Shown piece by piece: positions 23,046 to 35,000 of a DNA stretch of 64,000 bases (positions are counted from its first letter, which is position 1; the number at the start of each line of letters is the position of its first letter). Both the position numbers and the translations under genes were made by a program. The DNA lies in assembly GCA_023079485.1 (NCBI GenBank), contig CM041090.1:10476519-10540518 (forward strand). Direction: 5' to 3'. This DNA comes from Archilochus colubris. Taxonomy: Eukaryota; Chordata; Aves; Apodiformes; Trochilidae. A model generated the notes under the pieces. It was given only the letters and a program-made list of their open reading frames with translations. It was not told the DNA's origin and made no database searches.

Positions 23046-23651
23046 CTAGAATTATAGAATTGGCTGGGTTGGAAGGTTCCCAGCCCATGGCACTGAGTGC
23101 CACATCCAGTCTCTTTTGAAATATCTCCAGACACGGAGAATCCACTACTTCCCTGGGCAGCCCATTCCAATGCCTGATCACCCTCTCCATAAAGAAATTC
23201 TTTCTAATCTCCAACCTAAACCTCCTCTGGCACAACTTGAGACCCTGCCCTCTTGTCTTGCTGAGAGTTGCCTGGGAAAAGAGCCCAATCCCCCCCTGGC
23301 TCCAACCTCCTTTCAGGGAGTTGGAGAGAGTGATGAGGTCTCCCCTGAGCCTCCTCTTCTCCAGCCTCAACACCCCCAGCTCCCTCAGCCCTTCCTCACA
23401 GCAATTCTGCTGGATCCCTTCACAGCCTCCTTGCTCTTCTCTTGACCTGCTCCAGCACCTCAATCTCCTTCCTGAGCTCAGGGGCCCAGAACTGGACACA
23501 GGACTCAAGCTGTGGCCTCCCCAGGGCTGAGCACAGGGGCAGAATCCCTTCCCTGGACCTGCTGGCCACGCTCTTCCTGATCCAGCCCAGGATGCCATTG
23601 GCCTTCTTGGCTACCTGGGCACACTGCTGGCTCATGTTCAGCCTCTTGTCA
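23046..23651 (-). mobile_element. CR1 LINE 3' part, young subfamily (minus arm of an inverted pair)
   Basis: This is a reverse-orientation CR1 of about 600 bp. On the minus strand it reads from the CATGAGCCAGCAGTGTGCCC region through the ORF2 end into the 3' UTR. Compared with sister copies it lacks about 50 bp between the TTGGAAGG of the tail region and the TTCCCAGCCCATGG block. An open frame on the minus strand (22909-23598) spans much of it and is a CR1 remnant, not a host gene. Confidence 0.94.
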
Positions 23652-26600
23652 GTAGTTCCTTGATTGATCAGTGACTCTGTGAGTCACTTTGAACCTCTGT
23701 TCAAAGGTAATTTGGGGAAGGGGTAAGCAGGTCTTGTGTAAAGCTATCTTGTTCTTCTTGAACACTGCTATCTGCTTTCTTTTCCTTTGAGACAGGTGCA
23801 GGAGAAAAATCTTGAAATGTACCTGCTCATTTCCAAATTGAGATTTTAGTCCTTTTGCTTGGCATGATTTTTATTTTTTTTTTCCAGGGGAATGAATTTT
23901 ATGCTTGTGATCATGGGCTGTGACTAGAGTAGAGGGAAAACAGCAGCAGCAAGTGAGCTGTTGGGAGGAGACACACACATTTTCCTGCTGCTGTCATGAA
24001 TTGCAGCCAGAAAGAGAAATCTATAAATACACTTAAAGTATGGAACAAATAAGAGTGTTTCCAAATTGTTGGAGTCTCCATGACCTCTCAGCAGTTCTTT
24101 TAAATGACTGTGAATTTATGGTAACTTCTGGCTTTTTCAGAGTCAAAGATCAGAATGTTTTTTTCACCTGACTTCCCTTCCTCCTGCAGCATAAAAGAAA
24201 AAATTTAGGACCTCAGATGGAGATGAGGAGGGTCCTGTGAGGACAGTTTGGAAAAGAAGTATTCTGACAGCCTCTCTGAAACACCTAGTTGGAGCCCATT
24301 AGTAGTCAGAGGTTTGATTTGAGATTATGAGAAGGCTTTTAGTTCAGAGAAGCCAATCATACCCTGACTTCACTTTGTCCTAAACAAGTTCTTGTTCTCA
24401 GATGGTCACTTGAGTTAAATTACATCTCTCTGCCACACTGGAAAACAGATCTGTGAGTAATGAGTAGGCAGGAAAGCAATCTACTACTACTTGGAGTATC
24501 AAGATTACATTTAGGCCATTACAGTTGGTAAATAGGGGAGGAGTCTTTGAATTGCACAACTTTCAACTGTAGATCTAGCTTGTGTTTCTAAAAATTATGG
24601 TCAGATTTTTCCTTTCAGCCCTCCAGAAGTAGAACTCAACCTCGTGTTTGACAACTAGAAGTTCCACACTTTTTAAAGGCAGGGCCTGAGGAGTGAGCCT
24701 CACCTCATGTATTTTTTTCCATTTCTAGTGCTAAGTTTGGAATGAACACTATTTGAAAATAAAGCTGCCTTGATTATACCATGGCAAGATATCCTTCTTT
24801 TCTAGAGAAAACAACACTGTTAAAAAGTAAAGCAGCAAATCCATGTGAAGCTGGGTGACTTTAGGAAAAGCAGGGAGGAAATACAGGAAGGGAAGAGGTA
24901 GGTACAACTCACTCTAGTCAATATTTTGACAAGAATGACCTTAAATGAGGTTTTCCCCCAGCAGACACTGAAGACATCTTGACCTTTTTAAACTCTGATT
25001 TATTCATCATGGAAATTAATTTTGTACCTCATCCATTCTGGGACTGGTGGGCAGGAGTAATTTCTCTCTCAGTACAGACCAGAACACTGTGGTAGAGACT
25101 TTGTTTGCAAGACTGACAGGGGCAAAGTGCCATCAACCACAGAGTTAGCTCAAGAAAAATTTTTACTTTCAGTCTTGCACTCTAACATGTGTGAGATGTA
25201 TGTGTAACAGCAAGATGGAGGGAGGGTTACTGGATTGTATGAAACTTGAGTGATGAAAACTCAAGAAGGGGCGGGGGGGCGAGGGGGAGGAAAGCAGTGA
25301 AAATCATTCCCCCACCACTAATCCGACTAATGTTTTGTTCTGTAACACAATTTTATGAATCTTTCACTTGCAGATACATTCCTTATCATTATCCTTTTAT
25401 GCTGAATTCATTTTGGACAGTTTTCTTGTCACGTGGATATCCTTGAAAGTGGTAATGACCAGTCCTTTAGAAGGAGCAGCTATAATAAGCTTTTGTTTCA
25501 AAATACTGCTGACAGATCTGTTTTCTCAACTACTTTTTCCTCATGTATGGCTTTGGGGAAAGAGTGGGAAATGCAGGAAGAGAAGAATAAGAGAGTTGAA
25601 CTGGTGCTAAAGAATTTAACATTAATGTTGTCAGTGTATTTCAAAGTCTGCAAACACAATCAAATCTGTATCCATGAAAATCAGCAATTTTACAAAAACC
25701 CAAACACAAAAACTAAGAATGTGAGGAGAGCATCTGTAGAGAAAAATTTCATAATGAGAGGGTTTGTAAACCCTCAGGGTTTTTTTCAGTCACAAATGAG
25801 GTACTCACTTGCTCTGGTCACTAAAGAGTCATTCTATTAGCCCACTGTTGTAGGGTCATCCATTATGAGTTGTGCTGTCTGTTGGAGGTTTTGGTTTTTA
25901 CAGGCAGGTTTTGGGTCAGGCCAGATGGTGACAGCACTTCTGGTCTGCAGTTCTTTGCTACTGACCAAAAACATGTTCAGGAAATGACTAAATTAAGTGT
26001 CAGATATAGTGATGGGAGAGCATCCAGAAATAAAGGAGGAGGGAGTGATGAGAAAGACAAACACGTGGATACTGGCCTCAGTAGAATAACAAAATTTTCC
26101 ATTCTAACCTTAGCATCTTACATGATGAACTGCAGTTCCAGCACACAAATGTTTTGCAAATTGTCACACAAACCATTTCTGGCAGTCCAATCTTGCTGTT
26201 CAGGCATTTTTTTCTACTACAAGGTGAAGCCTACATAAAGGTGGGTATCCCCTATTAGATGATATAGAGCTCTTTAGAGAATCTTTCTGAAGTTCAATAT
26301 AATCAATTCCCAATGAACAGAAAGAATCTCTAAAAGAGGGTTTCTTCTCATGGTTTAACATTCTTTGGGTTTTTTGGACAACTGGTTGCTCAGGTGAGGT
26401 AGGCTGCATTTTGTGTTGTTTTTCCCCAGTTTAATTTAGTAAAAGCTTGAAGTCCAATACTGTGTCTCATTCTAGAGCTTGGTCTATTGGAGAGTTAAAT
26501 TGATCCTGGGTATTGGTACACTGCAGACCAAGTCAACCACAAAAAGCATATTCTTACCTATCTGCAGTACCTAGGAATTTCAAGAACTCAGCTAGGATGT

Positions 26601-29600
26601 CATTCAAACAGACACCATGGGACAGAAAGCTTCAGGAGCTGAGGGCTTTTAAGAGGCTTGTGTGTCTGAGCAGTGAGACATCACTTCAGTGATCCATTTG
26701 GAGTACTGCTGATGGCTTCTTTTGGATCTGCTTGATTATCTCGGCTTGCTCATTCAGGAGTCTTTAAAACAGGAAGGTTTAAATCTCTTACACAAAACCT
26801 GTGATATCTGCCAATGTTTTCTTGCTTTTCCTGGAAGGCTGACAAAGTACAGACATGTTGATAGTGGTTTAAGAAGCTGAAATGATTAAATAATAAGTTT
26901 TTTGGTTTTTTGGTTTGTTTGCTTTTAACCTTTCCCTGTTTTCTAAGGTGCCAAATGGTGACTTCACAGGATTGTGGTTGGTTGCTGAGGAGACTTTGAT
27001 GTTCATTTTATATTTTATGTTAATTTTACAAGACCTCCTAAGTCTCAAATGCACCTCCTGAGACTGGCTGCTCCCTCAGTGTCTGCTCTGCTGTTACTAA
27101 AAATAGAAAACTTGGGCATACTAGGAAATTAACATGGGAATGACATCAAATCTACTGGACTTCATATCAAAATTAATGGACATACGGTGGGATTTTTTAA
27201 AAAATTTAATTATAAGAGAGCTTTATATGAATATACTGTTAGAAAATGCAGAGATTCTACCACTGAATTTTGCAGAGTGGTAGAATCTTTTGCAATGCAG
27301 TGTATTGGTATTTGACAGCTATGTGATAAAAGCTTTGATGTTTGCAGGAGCACCAGGATGCTTGGCAGGGTAGGATGGTTTAATTTCTTTGTTCCACTTG
27401 CTGCTACTGGAATTACAACAATTTTTCCCCCATTTATCTTTAATGATTCTTTCCTCCTTTCACTTTCAAAAGACAACCTGCCTCATAGTTTCCATGACCA
27501 TTTGCAGCTGACCTTTAACTAAAGTCCTGTAAATGTTACACTAGGTTGTAGAGTTTGTACAGTTTTTAACAAACATGGCAGCTATAGAGCTGCTAAATTT
27601 TCCAGTATCAGTAAAGCTTTTTTAATTTTGTAAAGTCCAAAAAGAATGTCTGTAAAGGGATAAAAGAAATAGCCACTACAGAAATGTCCTTTTCTGAAAG
27701 GCTGGTGCCTTTTTTACAAGTTTCCCTAGAATACCAGCTATACTTCTAGTTTTCTTTTTCCCCATAGAATGATGGGTGATGTGCTTCATGCACTAGAAGA
27801 ACAACTGTGACACTCATTATTTCCACCAGATTTAATCTCCAGACCAGCTTTCTGATGTGGTTTGTGTGGATTCCTCTCCTACATCCCTTTGCTTTGTGCC
27901 CTACTTCAGTTTATTATAGACACTGAAGTAGCTCTCTCTTTTCTCTCTCTCTCTTTTGTCTAATACATTTGGGTATTTAATTTCAAGCCTGACATTATAT
28001 TTAATAAGTTCAATAATTCTTAAAAAATGACCTTAATTAAACAGTTTCACACTGCTGTTCAAGCACAGCTTTCCAATCTCTCTGAAATGTGGCAGTGCTG
28101 CTGCTTAGCTTGTGTATTAAAACTGTAATGGCCTGCATGACATTGTCCAACATGCTGTGATGTCCCCAAACCTTAGGATTCACATCAGTTTGGAGGGTGA
28201 AAATCTATTTGTAATCAAAAGAGTGATTCTGATATTAACAAGATGTCAAGTGCTGTAGTATTTCCAGCTGGTGGTGGATAATAAGTGGATTGTTAATGAA
28301 ATGCTGACACCTCTTCCATCCCCGTTCTTCTCAGAGGGCTTAAATAATATTTTGAAATCATCTTGGGAATTCTAATCCTTACTAAGCACAGCACAGTTTC
28401 ACACTGCTATTCAAGCACATCATTTGATTTGCCTGTTTCTGCCAACCCTGGTCTGTCTCTGGCATTGCTGCATCAGAGATCATGGCATCTGGATGCCTGA
28501 AAGTAAAAACCTGGTGTTATTCCTCATTATAAGAGGAAAAAAAAAATGGCATGGCACTGCTTAAGTGTACATGGGGGGGTCCAGATCCCAAAATTAACTA
28601 AAAATTTTTCTTTTTCTTTCTATTAGAATGAAAACTGCTGTCTTCTGTAGCTTACATGTTTCTTGGGTCACTTCTGTCACAATGATAAAATATTTAGTCT
28701 TGTAAGAACTGCTTGTGTAGTATTAGTTTCTCATCTACCTACCACTCTTAAGGAAATCTAAAATACATTTATTGTTTGTTTTATAGGATTACTGAAGAGC
28801 AACCTCAGTGAAACAAAGGCTTTCTTCTGGTAGAAGAATTTCAGAATTCAGCTAGAATTTCTAACAGGGACATAATTCTCTGGGTCACAGCTGCAGTTTG
28901 GTGGGTGGGTGTGTGTGTTTGGGAAGACAGCTTAATTTCCAATCCTGCCATTAATTCTTCTACCTTTCTGGGTCCAAATGACCACCTCAGTATGATACTA
29001 ACATTTTCAAACTAGCATGTGCTAAAAAAGAATACTTCAGCTTAATTTTTAACTTGTCAAAGAAATATTTTTGTTGTTGTTTTAAATGTCTCATGGGTTC
29101 CCATCAAACTGTTAGGAGTAAAAGAGGAGCATGTTTGGGTAGATTAGGATCTAAAAGATATTTCTCTTATAAGCAGCTTCTAATAAGGGCATCTTGCCCA
29201 GTTTTAGAGAGAGCAATTTGGTAGTTTGTCATTTAAAAGCCAACCAAACCTCCTATACTTTGTTATTTAGCAGTCACTATGCTGTGCAAGTATGTCATAA
29301 ATTTTGTAACTTACCTTGTGTTATAAAACCTTTTAGTCTGCAAAACTAGTCTAAGAATTCATTAGTCAACATGACTCAACAACTCAACAGGGTCAACAAA
29401 CTCAAAAGGGTCTAGGAGAGGAAATGAGGACCATTCTTCTAAAACACTTGGGGACACTCTACAGCAGATCTTTAATTTCCCTTCACAAACCTCTCTTGTA
29501 CTTGCAACCTAACAGGACTGCTTTGATACAATCCTTTCATTTTGCCATAAATCAAGAACTGCAGGGAAGGTGGCTGGAAATCTTTTCCTGGCCATATGCT

Positions 29601-31480
29601 CTCTAGTGCTGTACTCATCCAACCTTTCTGATCCTTTTGAAGATTTCTTAGGATTTCTTCTTCCTTTTGGAAGATGATGTGAATCTGTGAATATGTGGCA
29701 ATAAGCAGATTTAATCTCAAACTGGACTCATTTCTCCTATGGAAGATGTGAAGTTTTCCTGTCAGGATTTTACAACATGTTGCAAAGTGGAATTTCTACT
29801 TCAGCAGTATTGTGCTTCTTGTGGAACCCAAGAGACGTGAAATCTGTGGTGAAGCCTAAGATACAATTAGAAAGGTAGTGAACTGGAAGCCTAAGATGCA
29901 TGAGTGTGGCATCTGACCTGAATTTGATCCATGTTTTACTGTTCTGTGCACACTCTTTCACTATCTGCAACTTTTGATTTATCGAATGTAACCTAGTGAA
30001 TATAAAAACCCAAACGAATTGCAAAGCAACTATGTTGCTACTGTTGTTTTATTTTAATTGAACTATTGCATAGCTTAGAGGATGGGCCACAAGGGAACAG
30101 CCAATTACTCTGTGCATCTGTCTAAAACCCTTTTCATTATAGCATACTGATTAAGATTGTATAGCTTCATATTGTTTCATGTTATTGATTTCCACCAACC
30201 CAAAGCCGATGGTCTCATTAATTGACAATTACCTTTTTCCCCCATGTTTCACAGAATTGGCATGAGCAACCCAAAATGTTAAGTTCAATTTGAACTAGGT
30301 ATCAGTGTTCCTGTTTAATCGTTAACAAAACCCATTATGCCCCCTGTTCAAATTTTATACAGTCCATGAAGGCATCTCCACAGGAAGGCTATGACCCTCT
30401 CAGCATAAGAAGAGCAAAGGTAATATTTACCAAAATAATAGGGAATATCTGTGAGAGGGCTTTTTGCCCATCTGTGGTGACAGGAGGAAATTGATATTTT
30501 ACCTATCAGAGATGCTGCAGTAAAGTTTGGGGCCATTAACATATACCAGGTTGTTGGCATTGTAACTTTAATTTGTTTCACTGGATGTGATTGAATTAAA
30601 ATCTAAGTCTTGATTGCCAAAGGTAAGAAAGTTTGCACAGAAGTAATTTTTTGGGGAGGGAGGAGTCTTGTGTATAAAATGTGAAGGTAGGGTTTTTGTT
30701 TTCTTAGATAAAGATTGCCTTTGTTAGGATTCTAAACTTCCCCAAAATACTTGCTCATGTGTCCTATGTAAAGCAGTCAGCTTTTGATCAGTGCTGTTTT
30801 ACATCTACCCTTCAAGTAGCTTTCTTTAGCTCTTCTAGCTGCCACTAGATAGTCCTCCAAGTTCTATGTCCCACTAGACATGACAAAACTGTTTAATTTC
30901 AGTCATTGTGGAAGTGGTGATAAAGAAATGGAACACATCAGCATGCTGATAGTGCCACAGCCCCATCTCCTCACCATCTTTCCCAAGAGTCCTCAACCAC
31001 AGTGAGGTCCTTTTGTGTCTTCAGATGAGAGGCTTCAGGGTGAAGAAGCAATTGGCACAACCCTTTGTGTTTAATCAGGGAAGGAAGAATGGTGCTACTT
31101 GAGTGCAGTTCTGCATAGCCCAGCAAAGCTGTGTCAGTAGGACTTGATAAGAATCAGTGGCATCAAAGTTTTTTTTCATTGTGTACACTCCTGGTTCAAG
31201 CAAAGACCAAAATGGTGCTTGGTTCCATCTGGTGTTTCTTGGCCTCATGCAGTGACTTGGTCCTATGAAGTCAGTAGCATGCAAGAGCTATCCATTTGCA
31301 GATCTTCAAAAGAGTGGTATTCCACAGAACCCATCATCCTGTGCACTTCTGCCCTACTGTACTCCTCTTGCATGTTCTTGAGAAAAGCCTAATGAGTTGT
31401 GTTTGCCTTGGAAAGGTTTGTTTTTTGGCTCTTGTGTGGCACTGCTGCTCCCTCACTGACATGACTGGTGAGTGTCTCTC
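23652..31480. other. Long non-coding stretch, no gene recognised
   Basis: AT-rich sequence of intronic character. Open frames of 135 codons (25433-25840) and 122 codons (25870-26238) have no recognisable domain. A CT repeat lies at about 27930-27957. A 27-bp direct repeat with one mismatch occurs at 28041-28067 and 28393-28419. A G-rich patch (GGTGGGTGGGTGTGTGTG) lies near 28900. Confidence 0.5.
28041..28067. repeat. Dispersed direct repeat, first copy
   Basis: ACAGTTTCACACTGCTGTTC plus AAGCACA recurs 352 bp downstream (28393-28419) with a single G-to-A change. The sequence after each copy retains weak further similarity (GCAGTGCTGC versus GCATTGCTGC). This fits an old segmental duplication or two fragments of an unrecognised repeat. 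Confidence 0.7.
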
Positions 31481-32068
31481 TGTTGTGGTTTAACCCTACC
31501 TGGTAGTTCTGACCCACAGAGAGCTGCTTGGCCACCGTCCCTCTTCTGAGAGAACTGGAAAGGTAAAAGTGAGAAAAAGGTTGAGATCAAGATTGATTGT
31601 TGAGATCAACAGTTTAATATCTAAAACAAAAGCCACTCATGCAAGGAAAGCAAAGCAAAACAAAAAAAAGGAATTAATTCCCTCCTTCCAACCAGCAAGC
31701 AGGTGTTCAGCCATGCTCTATCACATGTAACAGTTACTTGGGAAGGCAAAACCATCACTCCCAATGTCCTCCCCCATTCCTTCTTCTTCACCCAGTACAT
31801 GCTGAGCATAACATCATATAGTGTGGAACATCCCTTTGGTCAGTTGGGGTCAGCTGTCCCAGCAGTGTCCCTTCCCTGTTCCCTCCCTGTCCCCTCCTGC
31901 TGCCTGCTCACTGGTGGGGTGAGGTGAGAAGCAGAAAAGGCCTTGGTTGTGTGAGCACTGCTCAGCAATAGGAAAGCATCTCTGCATTATCAACACCATT
32001 TCCAGTGCATATCCAGAATACTGCCCCTACTAGCTGCTATGCAGAAAATCCCAGCTAAAAGCAGTACA
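31481..32068 (-). mobile_element. Solo LTR of an avian endogenous retrovirus
   Basis: The 588-bp element has TG...CA ends: TGTTGTGGTTTAACCC on the left and CCAGCTAAAAGCAGTACA on the right. I recognise these ends as those of a widespread avian ERV LTR, here in reverse orientation. Its body shows the expected TTGGTCAGTTGGGGTCAGCT block. On the minus strand an ATTAAA-type polyadenylation signal is the complement of 31613-31618. No gag, pol or env flanks it, so it is probably a solo LTR left by recombination. No matching target-site duplication is visible, and the TATA region is degenerate, suggesting age. Confidence 0.8.
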
Positions 32069-35000
32069 ACTGTGGGTGTGAAGTGGAAGGAAACTTTGCA
32101 TAAAACTTGTATAAATGAACTTTGGAGCATGCAGTGCCATGTGCCTGTCAGTGCTTTGAACCTCTCAAGTTGTTGCTGGACAAATTCAGATGGCAAAGAG
32201 TGACCTGAACTTACTACTGCAAGGCCAAAGGTCAGGTACTTGATTCCAAGTGTAGAAAGAAATGAAACAATTTGTAGCATCACTGTTTCTTAAGAATTAT
32301 TAGAGGTGGTCTCCCAGGGCCTACCCTGACCATTACCACTGGGTATAGTTTCACAGAGTTCATCTTTGTCTTCTCATAGTTCAGTGTCACAGTGTTACCT
32401 CAGTGACTGAAAATTAAATAATCTTGAGAGAGTTTTTAGAAAGCTGCTTTTAATTCAGATTAAAATAATCTTCAGAATGTCTCGGGTGCTTTCAGTGTAG
32501 ATAATTCCTCTTTCTGAAAGGTTATTAATTCATTGATTATTAATTGTACCAATGTTGTCCTTAAGAACTTGTGATGAGGAACCAAGGACTCCCAAGTTTT
32601 AGAGCTGTTTCACTTCATGTTCTTCATACTTTCAATTTTTTTTCCTGGTGTGGATTTTAATGAATAATCATTATAATTTGACTTTGAAATAATATTTTGT
32701 TTTGTTGCTGCTACAAACATTACTGTAAATACTGGTTTGTTTTATTCAGTCATTCTATCTAACAACAAAGGAGATTTATGGTTCAATTACAGACTTAATC
32801 TTTAATTGTGACAGAGGAGATGGTAGCAATCTTCAGTGAACCAGAATTTGTTGTCACAGTTTCCCAAAGAAACAGTTCCTATGTTTATTATGCTGATGAG
32901 TTTAAATCTTCACTTTAGCTTCTCTTCCAGTTAAATAGTGGTTCCATTTAAAGTTGACTTCAAAACTTCTGCTGACTTGAAAAGCATCAGAGTTTTATCC
33001 TCTGTTTCCTCTTTCCCATTAGTACAAAACCATTTCCCTTTATCAACTGCATCAGGCAAAAGCATGTTTTTGAAAGAGATCAATGTACAGGCATTACATA
33101 CATGCAGCAATATACCTATGTTGTTTTCCCACAGCCTCAGTTTTATTTCTTGTCTTGATAATGTTTTATGATGTGATTTCTCCTTTCTTTCATTGTGGGA
33201 TGAGGGAAGGTGATTGTTTTGCTTGTTTACTTGGAAATTTTACTGTGTTTGTTTCAGAGAAGAATCTGTTGGTAACACACAACCCTTTGCTTTATTTGAT
33301 TCCCTTTCCTTACTGGATTTGAATGGGTAAAAGGTGAAATAAACTTCAAGCTTTTTGAGGTTCTTACTGAGAGGATTTAAAGCTCTTAGTGGGTCTGCTT
33401 TTTTTTTTCTTTTTTTCTTCTTTCAAGCCATTGACACTGACTGAATTGATGTGAAGCCTCAGGCCTTCCACTGCTGAATTTGTCTAGAGCATGAAGAATC
33501 TCATCATTACTGAGTGCACTTGAAGCTTGAAGTATAGAGCCTATGATGACTATATTGATGCTTAACTTCTGCACCCTATGAGTCAGTGTCATCAGTGCAT
33601 TTAATGTCTAGGTTTGTGCCAGCATTTGCATTCATGTGATTGAGTGATGGCAGCTGATAATGACTCATGCTTCATTTACTGGTATCCTATTGCTTTTTCT
33701 CTGGCTTCATGGACTTTTTGTTGAATCTCAAAGAGCAATTACTGGGAAAGAATGAAGTCTCTGTCCATGAATAAATGTCAGAGAATTCAGAGGGATTCTG
33801 AACATTGTTTTGGTAAAAAAAAACAAAACAAAACAGGATGTTTTTCTTTCTTTAGTTTTCCTGAAATACTGTTTTTTTTTTCGTGTGTTCTGCTTTTGTC
33901 AGAGTAAGGTCCTGTGTTGCAGGTTTAGCTACAGAAGCTCACAAAGAAAGATGTCTGTGCTTATTTGCCCACTTCTTGATTGAAAAACAAATCAGATGTG
34001 GTTGCTCTAGTTTAAAAATTAAAATAAACTGGAGCTGTGACATTTAAATACATTGTAATACATTTTCATCTATATTGGGAAAATTCAGTACTGTACTGGT
34101 AAAGATCTGGTTTTAAGCTCATTAGTACTAAAATAAATAATATTTTAATGAGTTAAATTGAATTTATAAATTATTTATTATTACAGTTCAGGGCTTTTAA
34201 AAAATACCAGAAAAAATATTTCTGTCAGATGTCTGGCACTCACCATCCCACTACCTCTGTCTTCTCTGTTGTCTTTTCTGGCATAAATAATGCAGAAAGA
34301 TGTGGCTGGTGGCAGAATCATGTGAATGTAAAGCTGCCAAGCCAATGCCTGATCTAAAGTTGCTTCTTGTTGCAGTATCACGTGCCCTGGAAGTCCCCAA
34401 AAAAGTTCATCACCTTGATGTAAGGTAAAATGCATGGCAGTTGAATACAGAAGATTGCAAGAAGGAAGCTTTAGGTCAGATTCAGAGATCAGAAAATATT
34501 TTCTGCCATGACCAAACCATCTTTGAGAGGTCTGGGGTTCCTCCTTTCTTGTGTCAGATGTGCAGGGTTTTGCAAATTCTGTGTGCATGAACATCTGAAA
34601 TTGTTTTCATGTTTGGGGGACTGAGAACTGTGTAAACAAAATTATCTGCACATGGCAATAAAAAGACACACTAGAAAGTGTTGGGACAGTAGCAGATTCT
34701 CAGGGAAGCCTGGAGATGCTTCTGTTGCCTGCAGGTCCCTTCCTTCCTCCACCTGAGAGAGAAACTGAGGCAGAAGCAACTTAGGTCTAATGCATGCACT
34801 TAGGGCAGCCTTGCACACAGCCTCAAAAGGCTTTCAGAGTGATGGCTGAAAAAATCAGGAAGCTGATACACATGCTAGTTCTCAAAGTTATTTTCCCTGC
34901 AGATAGATGAAAGGAAAGCTTGGAAACAGCTCCCTGCCACAGCAGCCAAGAATTCATAGTGTTACTTAGAGAACAAGGATGAAGCTGTATGAGATGGTTG

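Noticed and set aside
22909..23598. 229-codon reverse frame considered as a gene
   Set aside because: It is the CR1 ORF2 end plus flanking sequence, with the same protein as the other CR1 copies.
25433..26238. Adjacent open frames of 135 and 122 codons
   Set aside because: I recognise no domain, the two are in different frames, and no clear donor or acceptor pair defines an exon.
34181..34594. 137-codon reverse frame
   Set aside because: Starts with ATG but has no recognisable domain or promoter; it is probably a chance frame.
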